DNA of 64,000 bases from Uranotaenia lowii (taxonomy: Eukaryota > Arthropoda > Insecta > Diptera > Culicidae), in assembly GCF_029784155.1 (NCBI RefSeq), contig NC_073692.1:21972444-22036443 (forward strand), written 5' to 3'. Numbering within the stretch: position 1 is the first letter of the stretch; the number at the start of each line of letters is the position of its first letter. The position numbers were made by a program, and so were the translations under genes. The notes beneath the pieces are model-generated. The model saw nothing but the letters and a program-made list of their open reading frames with translations, was not told the origin of the DNA and ran no database searches. Of this stretch, positions 22,790 through 35,475 are shown one piece after another.

Positions 22790-23615
22790 GGGTTGCCAGA
22801 ATTTTTCAAAACCACCTAACAAATCTGGGCTTTTTTATTAAAAAACCTGGAAAAATTCAGGCATTAGATTTCAAAATTGTCGATTGGAAATTTCGGCAAT
22901 TTGCATGTAAATTTTGTCAAAAGTTTTGACTCACAACTCAGAAAAAAAACGAATTTTTTTTTTGTTTTCATTAAAACACATGAGAAAGGTTGTAGAAAAA
23001 ATTGCTTTTTCTAGCCGAAAATAAATTTTGACTTTCTTTGCTTTTTTCAAAACATTCTTGAATGATTTTCTGTGATGGAAATAGAATTAATTTCTTTGAA
23101 AAGTCATGAAAAATTGAGTTTTTTTTAACATTTTTCTTGAGAAAAATCAATGAACATCACATCAATATAATCATGTTTTTTTTCCAAAACAAGGTTGAAT
23201 ATAAAAAAATATATTGACATAAAGTTATAATTTTGGAGAAACATACAAAAAAATCTGGGAACATTTTCAAAATTCTGTGTTTTGTGACACAGAACCTTTG
23301 ATAAAAATTTGCTTTAAATTCTGTGAAATAACAGATATTTTTGTGATTTTGACTACCTTGCTCATGAGTAGATTTTAAATTATTAAAAACGTCTCATGAT
23401 TATTTCTACAAAATTTGCCTAAAAAAATAGTGTTGGACGTATTAATAAACAAAATTTAGAACAAATTTGATTTTTTTTTGGCAAATAATGTGAACAAATT
23501 CGGGAAAAATCCGGACTTTTTCAAAGAGATCCAGGCAACCGAGCTGGACCGGACTATTTAATAATTTTGAATTGAACATCCGGGTAAACCCGAATAGAAC
23601 CGAGCAATCTGGAAA
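22790..23615 (+). repeat. Dispersed GGTTGCCAGA repeat, long copy
   Basis: Begins AGGGTTGCCAGAATTTTT and ends in a cluster of CCGGGTAAACCCG and GAGCAATCTGG motifs, related to the copy at 20171. No coding capacity is seen. Confidence 0.5.
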
Positions 23616-24040
23616 GCTTAAACTAGATGAATTTGTGCTTGCATAACATGTTAATTTTGAAGTTTAACTAATAAAACAGCACAGGGGTCCTTCCATGGAC
23701 ACAGATTTGATCTTTCTTCTGCTGACCCTCCTTGAGCAAATGGTAGCAGGGAAACGGCTCAGCTGTGAAAATCTTTTCATTGCATTGGTATTCAGCAAGC
23801 AGCGTCGAAGGATTCTCTTAACTGAAAACATGTATGAAGATCTGTAGGGAAGGTATTTTTAGCCATTATTGTATTTTTTTTTTCGGTTCAACCTTACAAT
23901 CAAGATTCCAAAGAATTTTACTAATGTTTGATTGGTTCGACTTGTTTTAATATAAAAAAGAGCTTAATATTTATAAAAACTACGGGAACTTTTTTGTCAC
24001 TCTGTATAAATTCTGCACCCGATGAAGAATCTTGTAAGTG
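23616..24040. other. Spacer, nothing recognised
   Basis: AT-rich sequence between two repeats with no supported gene. Confidence 0.4.
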
Positions 24041-25867
24041 AATAACACTTGTTTACAAAATTTAAAAAAAAACGTGAACTTGATTAACTGACCAGCATTT
24101 TTAAGTGTAAAATCGGGCGCTGAATCAGAAAATGAAATTCAAAAAAATCTCAGTAGAGCCGTTTTTGAGTTATGCTCCAAATTTGAAAAAATTAAAAAAG
24201 TTCTTGTACTAAGATTAAAATATCTCGGACGGCACAACAGTAATTTGAAATCCTTCTTTTGCATACTGAAGATATATAAATTTTCTATCGATCATCTGAA
24301 CACTGTTTTTGCGTTTGACCAACAGTATTGTTGATATTAGTGACTTTATGATAGAAAAAATTATATAAAACGCATTTTTTAAGGAAAAATTTTGTTTCAA
24401 CAAAAATTTTAGACTTAATACTAGCAATCAAAAATCTGATTTTCTTTAGTCAATAAATGTCAATTTAAAACAAATATTTCAAGTGGTTTTTTTTATCAAA
24501 ATCGGTTGAAAATTGATGAAGTTATGGCTAGTTTACCATAACTGTAATTTTTGCAGTTTTTAATAATTTAACGAACCGCAGTACACTAATAATAGTATAG
24601 GAAGAATAACACATGGTAAATCTCGCTCGCTTCAAGTCAAAATTAATTCAAATTAAAATTATAAATTAGCTTACCAGAAGGTCACATGCCAAGTTTCAGG
24701 ACGATCTGACTATAGGGAAGGGTTGCTTGAGTCTCAAACGTGAATAAAATTTTGAGGTATTTTGCCCGGAAGAAACGAAAAATACTGGTTTTTCATCAAT
24801 AACTTCTTTCAGATGATTGTTTTTATATGGTTGATTTTCTTAAAGCCTAAGTAGAGACAAATTTTTCACCCGAAAACTGTAACTCGATAGGATTTGAAAC
24901 AGAAAAGTTATTGCGGTTCAAAGAATGTATTTTGGTCGAAAACTCTCGTATAAAACGCAATGCGTAAAAAGTACTCATTGCGTGTTGGACAAAATTTGCG
25001 GCCTTTGAAATGCAATAACTTTTTTAATTTAAGTCCAATCGTGTTGCAGTCTTCGGGTGAAATATTTGTCTCAACTTAGGCTTCAAAAAAATAAACCATA
25101 AAAAACAATCGGCTAGTGATGAAACAAGTTATTGATGAAAAACCAGTATTTTTTGTTCCTCCCGGGCAGAAAACCTTAAAATTTTATTCACGTGTGAGAC
25201 TTAAGCAACCCCTCGCTATGGTCAGATCTTCCTGAAACTTGGCATGTGACCTTCTGGTAAGCTAATAAATAGTTTTGACTTGGAGCGAATGAGATTTATC
25301 ATGTTTCATTCTTCCTATACTATGATAAGTGTACCGCGGTTCGTTAAATTGTTAAAAACTACAAAAAATACTATTATGATAAAGTAGCCATAACTTCTTC
25401 AATGTTCAACCGATTTGGATAAATAACCACTTGAAATATTTGTTTTAAATTGACATTTAAGCGCAAAAGAAAATCAGATTTTTGAATGCTACCATCGAGT
25501 TTAAACATTCGTTGAAACAAAATTTTCTCCAAAAAAATGCGTTTTTTATAATTTTTTTTCTCATAAAGTCACTAATATCAACAATACTGTTTGTCAAACG
25601 CAAAAAAGTGTTCAGATGATCGATAGAAAATTTTCTCACCTTCAATTTGCAAAAGAAGGATTTCAAATTACTGTTATGCCGTCCGAGATATTTTAATCGA
25701 AGTACAAGAACTTTTTTAATTTTTCCGAAATTTCATATTTGGAGCATAACTCAAAAACGTTTATTCAGAGATTTTTTTGAATTTCATTTTTGGATTCAGC
25801 GCCCGATTTCACATTAGAAATGACCTTCAGTTTACTGCTGTAAAAAATGCTGTAAACTAGTGTTATT
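24041..25867. mobile_element. 1.8-kb foldback element, ~0.9-kb inverted arms
   Basis: The left arm (24041-24962) and right arm (24976-25867) are diverged reverse complements meeting at CGCAATG...CATTGCG, with only 13 bp between. Pairs of landmarks include AATCGGGCGCTGAATC with GATTCAGCGCCCGATT, CGGACGGCACAACAG with CTGTTATGCCGTCCG, and GGTCACATGCCAAGTTTCAG with its complement near 25230. Substitutions and indels between arms indicate considerable age. No transposase frame is visible. It lies about 170 bp from segment C. Confidence 0.85.
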
Positions 25868-26034
25868 TTTCAAAAAAAAACATTTATCTAACTTATTGAA
25901 GGACTTGAATTTGTGTAAACTTATTCCATTAAAAATTATCTTAAATAATCAGCAAAATTTAATTTATTTAGTTTTATATTTTAAACATTTTCAGGCTGCT
26001 AGGTAAAATTTTATTTTTCTGCCACGCCACTACT

Positions 26035-27345
26035 AACGCCACATTTATGGCCACCATTTCGTTAGTTCTGGATGACTGAATTTTAAGGTGGCTAGTGGCC
26101 GGTAATAAGATTCAGACGACTCTCCATTTCGAAACCATTTGGCTAACACCTCCAGCAGGTGGCAAAAGAGGGGGGTCAAGAGGAATCGATTTGTGCTAAT
26201 AATTAATTTACCCTCGGCAGCAGTAGAAACGGGGAAAATCCCGGTCTCACTTCCGTCCTTCCATTGAGTGCTTCAGAAAGAGAAAATGGATCGCGAGAGA
26301 TAGGGCTATCGATATAGTGAGAGAGCCTGAGGGGAGGTCACGAATAGGATCGCTAATTTAGCTCAATTACGAGTGGCTTCGATTTACTTCCGTTACATAA
26401 ATTTGCCGCCAACAGTGAACGGAATGGAACGTTGGGTTTCGATGGTTTTTGCCGTCAATTGCAGCATCCGGTCGTTGAAAGTGGATTTGAAAAAAAAAAC
26501 AATGGGCTGCCAACTTAATAGAGCTCGGTGATTGTTATCGATTGTTTTCAATTAAATTTGAATAGTTCCGCTGCAAATAGAAACTAAACAACATGCATGC
26601 GTTTGAAAGTGGAATTTTCTTAATTGATTTTAATAAAAACTTCTAATGATGGTGGAAAGTTCTTTATTTTAATAACATCATTTTGAATATCACAAGCAAT
26701 TTAAACTCGTCATTATGATGTTTAATTGAAAAAAAGCAAACTATAATAAGCTTTTAAATAATTTTCATGAAATTTTATCTTCATCCATAGAAATGAAAAA
26801 TCATTGCCCCATCAAAAATCTCTTCACTACTTCAACTTGCTACTCAATCCTAGCAGCGGAAATTACTCCCATGTAAAAACAACTGAAGCGATAATCATAA
26901 TCTCGAAAATAAACAGACAGAATTAACATCTCATCACACCAGATCATTTTCCGACGGCTTTCTGTATGAATAAGTAAAACAACGCGAAGAAAAATACCAC
27001 CCAAGTGAATTAGCCGGAACAAACCAAACCCAGCCCAACCCCATCTCAACTCGACTCAACGTTTGTTTGACGGAAGGCGGCCGAGGTTTTTTGGTTCATC
27101 ATTTCAATCCGGTTTTTGTTGACGTTAGACGCGAAATTGCGCCAAAATCATGTGAGATGAAAGATTTGCGTTTGCGGAACGACGTTTGCACGTGGGAAGC
27201 CCTTCGGTGTTTACATTTTCCGGCAGCGATGTCGAAGATTTTGAATGGTTTTTGTGTATCCAATGTCATTGTTTGCCAGGAAAAATTACAAGTGTATTAA
27301 CGGAAGGCCACAAAATTAAATGATGATAACATGTCATGAATGAAC
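26035..27345 (+). repeat. Segmental duplication, segment C
   Basis: About 1.3 kb that occurs in inverted orientation at 54432-55993. Shared landmarks include GCCACATTTATGGCCACC at the left end, CGATATAGTGAGAGAGCCTG, ACGGAAGTAAATCGAAGCCA (as complement) and CACGTGGGAAGCCCTTCGG. A conserved frame at 27067-27300 is shared, but the four differences I compared there all change amino acids, so it does not look like a constrained gene. Confidence 0.88.
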
Positions 27346-28539
27346 TCCAGAAAAAATCGTTTACATTTCCAAATTGAGAGACTTACATTGAGCACTTTTT
27401 TCTTGTTATAAGCTCAAAACTCAATTATGTTTAATTTTCGAAAGAATATCTCGAAAATCAAATACGCAAAACTTTTTCCATAATCTTTTATAACAAAAAT
27501 TACCAATGGATTCACGTAAATAAATAAAATAGTATCAGTTAAGAACTGAGAAAACTTGCAATAATTTGTTTTAAGTATAATTTCACATTAGGTAACGGGC
27601 CGAAAATAGATTATTTAAATAAGGCTCTCGGAGAGATGAAAATTTTTTCCAAGTTATTTTCCATGTCCGGTCAAAGATTATGGCAAATTTCAATTGAAAA
27701 TAGGAGGTGTCAAATTAGGTGTGGCTTTCAATTGTTCAAGGTTTAAGGTAACTTTTGTATAAAATTGTAAAATAGTTGGAAGCAAAAAATTTCAATAAAA
27801 AGAAAATAAATTTTGTTTTTTTTTTTTCAAAAACACAATCTGTTACCATAAATCACAAATACTAAACTCAATGTCCTGTCTCAGATTTTGAAGGAATACT
27901 TATAAATCCAACGACTTAATGTGATTTGATTTCAAAATCGTCTGTTTTCCTCTTAATGTGAAAATCCAAGATTTAAGTGTATTTCTGATGTAAATCCCAA
28001 AGGATCACACTCAAACACATTTCTGGTGAATAGGACATGATCGTTTAAAAATATGTAAAATTTAACAGAAATGCCAAAATTTTTTTGTTTTGAAGTTGTT
28101 CAAATATTTTGGCAGTTTTATGACTCTGAACTCTATTATTTAGTTTTTTGAGAGCAGAAATATTGAATTTGAAGCGTTTTTTTTAACTTAAAATCTATTT
28201 TCTGATTGAAAATTTTCATCATTGAAGCGAGTGGAAATTTGCATACACTAGAATTTGCATGAAATGGTGACCTATTTTTTATTACATTTTTGCTCATACA
28301 ATGCATGAATTAAAAATTAAAAATATTATTTTCTAACACTATTTGATTATTCATACTTTTGTTTTTTTACATCAATAGATTCCCGTGTCATGTAGAAACT
28401 TTTAAAAATATGGCCTAAAATCTTTAAAATTGTAATTAAAAATTTATACAAACATTAGAAATGAAACATAAAAGAATACTTTCTTTTATGGATGGTTGAG
28501 ATCTTAAAATATCTGTACCAAATTAACAAACCAAAATAT
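27346..28539. other. AT-rich spacer, nothing recognised
   Basis: No gene, RNA or clear repeat supported in this stretch. Confidence 0.45.
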
Positions 28540-28775
28540 GGGTATATCCGTGCAAATTTGACATACATCCAGGAACTATTCAACAAGAATCAAGGAGAAA
28601 AACGTTTGAATTATTTACTCATGATCATATTTTAGGCCTCCAAAAAATTTCATTTTTGGGCAAAAAAAACTTCAAATAATACCTCTAATGCAATTTCATT
28701 TAATTATGCTAAAAAATGTTAATATATCCGGTCAAAATCTGCAATTTGGGCAACCGGGCTGGGCCGATGCACACT
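28540..28775 (+). repeat. Short relic of the TCCGG/CCGGGC repeat family
   Basis: Contains TATCCGTGCAAATTTG, TATCCGGTCAAAATCTG and GGGCAACCGGGCTGG, weakly related to the repeat at 20171 and 22790. Confidence 0.35.
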
Positions 28776-29260
28776 CGATCCTATTTAAAGATTTTAGTTT
28801 GAAATATGGCACTTGAAAAAACTCCAAAATTCTCCAAAAACATATAATTTCCCTTACCATATAATAATTATCAAATACGTTTAATTTCAAATAAATTCCT
28901 CTGGATACTTTTTGTCAATCAAAAACCAGAGACACATTCCACGCGCTTGTACCGCTCAAAAGTGATTTTTATTTGTTCGCGTGTCAAAAAATTTCAAACT
29001 TGTCTAAAATTTTGATAATTCAAATTACATAAAACCAACGGAAAAAAGAGGAAAAAAAATATTTTAACATTTTTATATAATTTTGTAAATCAATTTATTT
29101 TGTTGAAAAAAGTGGTGATTTTGAATACTTTTCTAAAATAATTTATTGAAATATATGGATAAATTTGTTTTGGAAACCAAAAAACACTGCTTCATTTCGC
29201 GGAAAAAAAGAATTTGTTTATATCCAATGTGGTTGTTTGAAAAGCGAACAAAAACAGTCG
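28776..29260. other. AT-rich spacer, nothing recognised
   Basis: AT-rich sequence with no supported feature. Confidence 0.4.
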
Positions 29261-30255
29261 CAAATGAGTGAATTCACGTTACAAAAAAGGAACTTTCATT
29301 TTTCATGACATTTTCTGACATGAAAAATGAGATCTTCTTTGAAAACGATAGGATAATTCTGAAACACTCAATTATATAAAAATCGGTTGCAATCTAGCTG
29401 AGTTACAACAGCGTGAATTAGTGAATTCACGTCACAAAATTTATTTTTTTTGTAAAATTTCATAAAAAGAATATGCTCTTAAAGCTGTTTTGACCCTCCA
29501 GATGGTCGCATTTTTACAAATCGAGCATAGCTTAGTTGATTTTTCCATAGATTCGTTATTTTCAAATGAAAATACAAATAAATTGAAAAAAAAATTATTT
29601 TTTTTGAATTGGTAAACTTTTTAATGTAGACTGAGAGAAACAGTAGTAATTTTAACGTATGATCCCTCTATATGTTGCTTTTCAAGTGCCATTCAAAATA
29701 AGGAAAAAGTTAGTTTAAAATACTGAAAATTTATGATTTTAAACGTCGGAACAACAAAATATCGTTTTTAAAAAATATAAATATAATTTGAAGGCTATGA
29801 AGAATGGTTCAGAATATTTTTATATTTCGTGACGTGAACTCGGTTAAATATCCTGTTCTTTTTAAACCGGGTGAATTCACGTCACAACTTCAAATAAGCA
29901 TAACTTCGCTCGTTGTTGTTCAATCGAGAATTTGAGCACAATAAATTGTAGGCTATTGTTTTTTCTACAACTCATTTGAAGTTACCGATATTCTATATCG
30001 ACAGAAAGAACAGGAAATCAAAGTTGTATGTACTGAAATCAAAAATGGTCAATTCTAGCGTGAATTCACGTCACAAAAGTAATCGATCACAACAAAAACA
30101 ACTTAAATTTTACAATGACCAAATTATGATCATTTTGAAGAAAATTCAATCTGCGACCATTTGCTACAATTTTTTTCATTTTCAAATAAATTGGTTGACT
30201 TCTAGTATGATATCAGTTCAGAAAAGTCCGGAAAAGCGATTTCACGTCACGGTGG
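29261..30255 (+). repeat. Cluster of GTGAATTCACGTCACAA motifs
   Basis: The 17-bp motif GTGAATTCACGTCACAA or a near copy occurs at 29268, 29421, 29871, 30060 and, partly, at 30239 (TTCACGTCAC). A reversed variant, CGTGACGTGAACTCGG, lies near 29828. The motif contains a GTGAATTCAC palindrome. The intervening AT-rich sequence differs, so this is not a simple tandem repeat. It may be an internal repeat of an unrecognised non-coding element. Confidence 0.6.
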
Positions 30256-31549
30256 AATGTGTCCAGAGTTTTCCATAAGACAAAAATTGAAAAATCAATT
30301 GAAATCTAATTAGTCGTAGCATTTTTCAGCAAAATTTTGAAAACGATCTGACTTTGATAAAAATTCAAAATATTAAAATCGAACATACAACCAGAAAGCC
30401 TGTGATCTCTTGCAATTTCAATTCCTTACCAAAATAGTCACCTTTACTATTTTATATTGATTATGGAACTAATCTTCGATCTGAATTTGAATCTGAATTT
30501 TGAATAGTATTTTCTGAATTTGAACATAGAACCTGAATTCAAAATTTGAGCTTTGTATCGGTTTCGCAATTTCAATACGTCTGTTTCAAGTCTTCAATCA
30601 CGAATTCATAAGTATAATTCTGATGTTTTGGATTTCAATCTTAGTTCTTTTATTTCAATAATGTATTTTAATCCGACTTGCAAATCTAAATAAAAATACA
30701 GATATCAAATGCTGTTTATTTTATTGTAGGGTTAGCATTCCTTTTTTTTCAAACACGCTCGGGCTATCAAAAAAGTTGGCTCGATTACTAGAATATTGTG
30801 AAGATGAAACACGTATTTTGCCAGATTTCTTATCATCATTGAAAAAAAAATTGAAAATTCAAATTGAGCTCAAATAGTTGAAACATTTTGATCATTTCAT
30901 GGACTCATTGAAATAACCGAAAGAAGATAAACATTTAATCTTCAACTACAGAATACACAAATTAACATTGATTAAATAAAAATCACAATTCTGATTTATA
31001 TCAAAATACAAATTTTGCGTTCAAAGATATTATATATGTATTATATATATTTATATGTATTATATGTATTTGTTTGAATAACGATTTGCTCACGTGTTTG
31101 GATAAAAAATAAGGCGGTTTACTCACTTCCTTCTTTATTTCTAGTGTTGAAAAACTTAAAATCAACGCCCAAATTTTGCGAGGTTTGAAAAAAATTTTCC
31201 TTGTTTTCTCAGCTAACAATTTGCGGACAAATTTCTGAAATGCTTGCTCAACTCTTTGTAATGCTCACTCTGCTCCTCTTAACTGCAATTATAGAGAAAA
31301 TATTCGAAAATTATTTCACGGAGCCCCAGTAGCTGTTATACATGTTTTACGTTTAATTCCAATTTTTTAGTTTCGATTTCTTTTCCTCGTTTTCTAGAAA
31401 TCAAAGCAGTAAGGTAATAGTGATGTTAAACTTTTTTTTCTCGAGAGACCTTCCCAATTCATGAGGCCCAGGGCAATTGCCTTTAATTGTCACCCTGCTT
31501 AACCCGGCCTCGCCAAGTTTAGATTTTGAAATTATGTTTACTTAAAATC
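30256..31549. other. AT-rich spacer with an AT microsatellite
   Basis: No gene is supported. A TATATGTATTATATATAT-type tract lies at about 31025-31075. Confidence 0.5.
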
Positions 31550-31745
31550 AGGTTGCCAGATTGCCTGGCTTTATCCGGGTTTGTCCGGATATTAAATATA
31601 CAATTGTACAAACAACCTGGTATGACCCGGTTGCCTGGATTTTATTGAAAAAGCTCGGATTTTGCCTGGATTCATTCTCATTCTCATTCAAATCGAACTT
31701 AAATAAAACAAATCGTTGTGTAATTTTTTTTTATTTATGCATTCA
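31550..31745 (+). repeat. Dispersed GGTTGCCAGA repeat, short copy
   Basis: Starts AGGTTGCCAGATTGCCTGG and carries TATCCGGGTTTGTCCGG and GACCCGGTTGCCTGG, the clearest copy of this family in the window. The 3' end is indefinite. Confidence 0.5.
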
Positions 31746-31767
31746 GCACGACGTTTCTTGAGCAATA

Positions 31768-32049
31768 GACTGAGTCGATTTTTGAATTTCTCAAATCCTG
31801 GTGTCTAAAAGGCTTCGTCTTGGTTTAAAACTCATCCATGATTTTTTACAGAATTTTTAAGTAACGTTTACATGAGTAAATTTGAAGTTTGAGGTTTGAA
31901 TGGGAAATTTGAATATTTTGTTCTGAAAAATAAACAACATTTTTGTTTCTTCTGTGGAACCGAGCCAGCTTATGGTTTTTGTGCCAATTTATAAATTTTC
32001 TAAAGGACATTTTCCGCTGAACAACTTTGTTGAAGACCGTAACTTCATA
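31768..32049 (+). mobile_element. Half copy of the TA foldback MITE
   Basis: Matches the left arm of the element at 3419, starting GACTGAGTCGATTT after a TA (31766-31767), for about 280 bp, then stops abruptly at CCGTAACTTCATA. The other arm is missing. It is more diverged than the intact copy. Confidence 0.8.
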
Positions 32050-32051
32050 TT

Positions 32052-32420
32052 TGTAAACTTCAGGAATTCACCGGCCAACTCTGCTACACTGGTACGCGTA
32101 GGAAAACAGTCAACTTAGTCCACGAATTGCGCTTCATCTCTGTCTGGCGTTTCGCGGAGGAAATCGGCTTGACTGTTCGTTCGGCGTCTAAGAATCGACT
32201 GACTGAATGACCGTTGAACCGATGAGCTTTGCGAGGGAGAGAGAGAGTCCTTGGCTCTTGGAATGCTGTCAGATGATTGCGTTAGTATGCGTATGTACCC
32301 AGTGCAATAAACATATCACAATCAAGAGTACGGGCTTCACATTTGCATTAGATATGTATGCAAATCCAGCAAATTAAACATGACTCGATTTAGCATACCT
32401 TACATTTCCCTTCTCCTCTA
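32052..32420 (-). mobile_element. Putative LTR with polypurine tract
   Basis: A 353-bp block (32052-32404) with TGTAA...TTACA ends, richer in GC than its surroundings. Read on the minus strand it is preceded by GAGGAGAAGGGAAA, a good polypurine tract, as next to a 3' LTR. It abuts the broken end of the foldback MITE at 32049. No coding remnant follows and no target duplication is seen, so it would be a truncated LTR-retrotransposon end. The superfamily is not assignable. Confidence 0.45.
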
Positions 32421-34214
32421 TTGAAAAAAGGAAAAAAAACTCCTTTTGGTTGACAATTTGTCTGGCCTTTTCTAGGGCTTAAGATAAAATAGCATGAATT
32501 TGTCCGGTTCGGATACGTGCTAAAAAAGTTCTGGCTACCTTCTCCTAAAAAATAGTTGGGAAAAAAAAGAACGAAAAATTTAACAATACAATTCAGAATC
32601 TGTAATCAAATATTTTCTAAATTCAGAATGCGAATAAAATATGAATGATTATATTGAGAATGATACAAAAGCCAATTCCAAATAAAGACGGAGATCTATG
32701 AATCAGAACTCATAGGCGGATTACCGAAACACAAATATGTTTTTGCCACAAATTGTATAAAATTCTATGATTTAAATGTAAAAAAGTATGTCCTGTTCTG
32801 TTATAATTTAATCATTAATTACTACGCAAATAGCGAATGATAAGAATGTAACTCAATTATATCAAGGCACAAAAAACATATAAGATTCAAAATATTTGTA
32901 TAAACCCTAATATTAAAACTATATGTACATCAATTGATTTTTTTCTTATTCAGAAAGGTATAAAAGTTTAAATTTTTTTTTAATTATCCCTTGATATTTT
33001 GACATGTGTAAATATTCTGTAATATGTTATACAGATACTGAATTGAAAATTTGATTTAAAAAATTTAATGTGTTTCTAATATGTTTTACGACAAACATGT
33101 TTAAATTCTTTTCTAGATTCATAAACAAAATTAACAAACAATTCTCATGCAGTTCCAGATACTGAAAATTCAGGTTTTGAGTAACAAATATTCAAATTTA
33201 TTTATTTATTGATGGATATATAGGCTGAGCCCGTCATCCCGATATCTTAAAAATTATCTTATATATAGTTGCCTCCTTAAATATAACACATACTTATTTT
33301 TCACTGTTTGAACACTGCAGTTTAAATCTATAATATTATTAATACTGTTAACTTCTCTCATAAATCGGAATGCTGGCTCGTTGCTCGTTGCGTTGAAATT
33401 AAATTTTTTAACACAAATCAGTTTAAGAAAAAACTCCGAGTTTGAGTTTTTGTGAGTTGTCCACCCAAAACTTAATTCAGAAACGGAGATTCTTGTAAAG
33501 ATATCAGATTGGAAGTTTTATTCAGTTAAAGACAATTTTATGTAAATTTAAGACACTGAAACGGTGAGTTTTAATTGCACCTCGTTATTTCAATTTTTTG
33601 TCAGAAATGTTAGCTCCGAATTTGTCCTACCTGAAGTTTGAAAAAAACTCTATGTGTAGATCCAATTAAAAAAAACTTCTTCTTGCTTAGTTCAGACAAA
33701 AAAAAACTGATGAAATTTATTTCAAAATTTCGAAAATAATTCAACTGTTATAAAAAGACATTAAATCCAAAAACTTCACTCATTTTTCACAAACCTAGCA
33801 AAGACTGGAGGCGTAGAAAATTTATTGTATCTGATTTGAATAACAATAAAAATCTTGTTTCCAATACAGTTGAAGTGCTGAAAATAATGTCTAATATACT
33901 GGTTGTAATTTGACAGGTTGCACAACTGTACGAGTTGGCACAAACTTCGCATTCATAAATTTGCAGTCCAGTCTAGAGCGCTGCCTTCTGGAAATTCAAA
34001 TTTGAAACAAGTTTTTAAGTTTTCAGATTAAACTTATGACTATATTAAAAAAAAAAATCTCACCTTAGACCATTTTTTATATTTCTAATGTTTTGCAAAT
34101 TTCTTTTAATTTTTATTCAGTCGCTACCAAATGGTCAGTTCAAGTCAAAGAAATTCATCTCCACCATTCTGCTTCAGATTTTCCATCTAACAATTCCAAC
34201 TTCATATGCTGATC
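32421..34214. other. AT-rich spacer, nothing recognised
   Basis: About 1.8 kb of AT-rich sequence with no supported gene, RNA or repeat. Confidence 0.45.
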
Positions 34215-35475
34215 ATTTCTTAAAGAAACTTTTTCTTCATTCATACATTTTTTTTCTATTTCGTTGGAATTGTAAATCAACTTTCCACTCTGATCCTGAA
34301 ACACGATACAGAGAAAACCATACCCACGCCTCACAAACACCGGAAGTAAGTTCAACTGCTCCAATTTATGCCCATTCATAAAATTCCAACAAGCCGTCAC
34401 CGGAAAAGGAAAGCACTGAGCAGTAAAAAAAAAACAACATTTGCAAACGGCTCGTTACTCAGTCAAACCACATCGCATTTTTACACGCTGCTTCTCTTTT
34501 CAGAAAAAAACGTACCACGAATTGTGATTTACAGCATTTCCATGCGCTTCACTGAGACTGACACTTGCCTCATGTCACACTGCCATTGAGATAGGAATCT
34601 CGGTTCCGCGATCCACAAACGGCGAATTCTTCCATTCAACAGAATTTATTTGCCGCCTTTAACTCACTGCCACTCACTCAATTCCAATCTTTATCCAGGT
34701 ATTTAGCACATAATCCAGAAGTAATAATCCTTCGAAAATAATCCGATGTCTCAAAGAAGAACCGAGAGGGGGTGGGCAGGGAAAAAATCTGCCCACATAA
34801 ACACTTGTTTTTCTGCCTAGTCACAGTTCAGCAAGGATTGGAATCCCTTTGATTAGAGTCTCAACAATTGACCGATAGCAATCCACACTGCCACTTTCTT
34901 TGAACAACCGGTAGCGCGCGAGTTCCGAACGAAACTGATCTATCCAATCTGGATAAGGAACAATGAGCCAGCATCCGATTGCGAATGAATCGCTTCATTC
35001 GAACTTCATCGTTGGGAAATCTCTTTCTATGTTCGAAATTCACCCAGGATTCTTGCGTGGTTTTTCCGGATGAACACAAACCGATGCACGTGTTTTCCTG
35101 TGATGTTCATGCGGTTGAGTTTAGAAGACTGTTGATTGTTTATGTTTTCGAATTTGGTTTGGCTCCAGTTGCTTGGATCACATAACGCGGTAACTCTTTG
35201 ATTTGTTTTCTCCGAAATCTTCACTAGCCGTTTTGTTACAAGTGTTCCTTTTTGGGTCTTCAGCTGACCAGGTTGAAACATCCATTCGTTCCACAAAAAA
35301 GATACCCTGATCCTGGTTATCTGATGCTGGAATCCAGCATGTAGAGCGATATTTAAAGTCGGTAACAAGCTAAGTTTGGTAGGCTTAAATACACTTTGTG
35401 GTCAGATTTCGTAAAGTCAAACTTGCAGAACCATTGCAAAATCTTTCAAAATTAAAAATTTCATTCAACATAAGT
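34215..35475 (+). repeat. Segmental duplication, segment D
   Basis: Repeated in the same orientation at 60768-62921. Landmarks include CCTCATGTCACACTGCCATT, GAGAGGGGGTGGGCAGG, CGGTAGCGCGCGAGTTCCG and GTTCATGCGGTTGAG. D' is interrupted by a 968-bp element at 61575-62542; D gives the empty site. Both copies run straight into a TGACAAAAA array. No gene is recognised. Confidence 0.9.

Noticed and set aside
27067..27300. Small conserved protein shared by segments C and C' (54459-54716, minus strand)
   Set aside because: In the well-aligned part the four nucleotide differences I compared all alter amino acids (His/Arg, Ala/Val, Met/Leu, Leu/Val). Conservation of the frame is explained by the recent duplication, not by selection.
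30331..30366. Intron splice or gene signals in the AT-rich spacers between 27.3 and 34.2 kb
   Set aside because: Isolated GT/AG and TATA-like strings are expected by chance in sequence this AT-rich, and no coding frame supports them.
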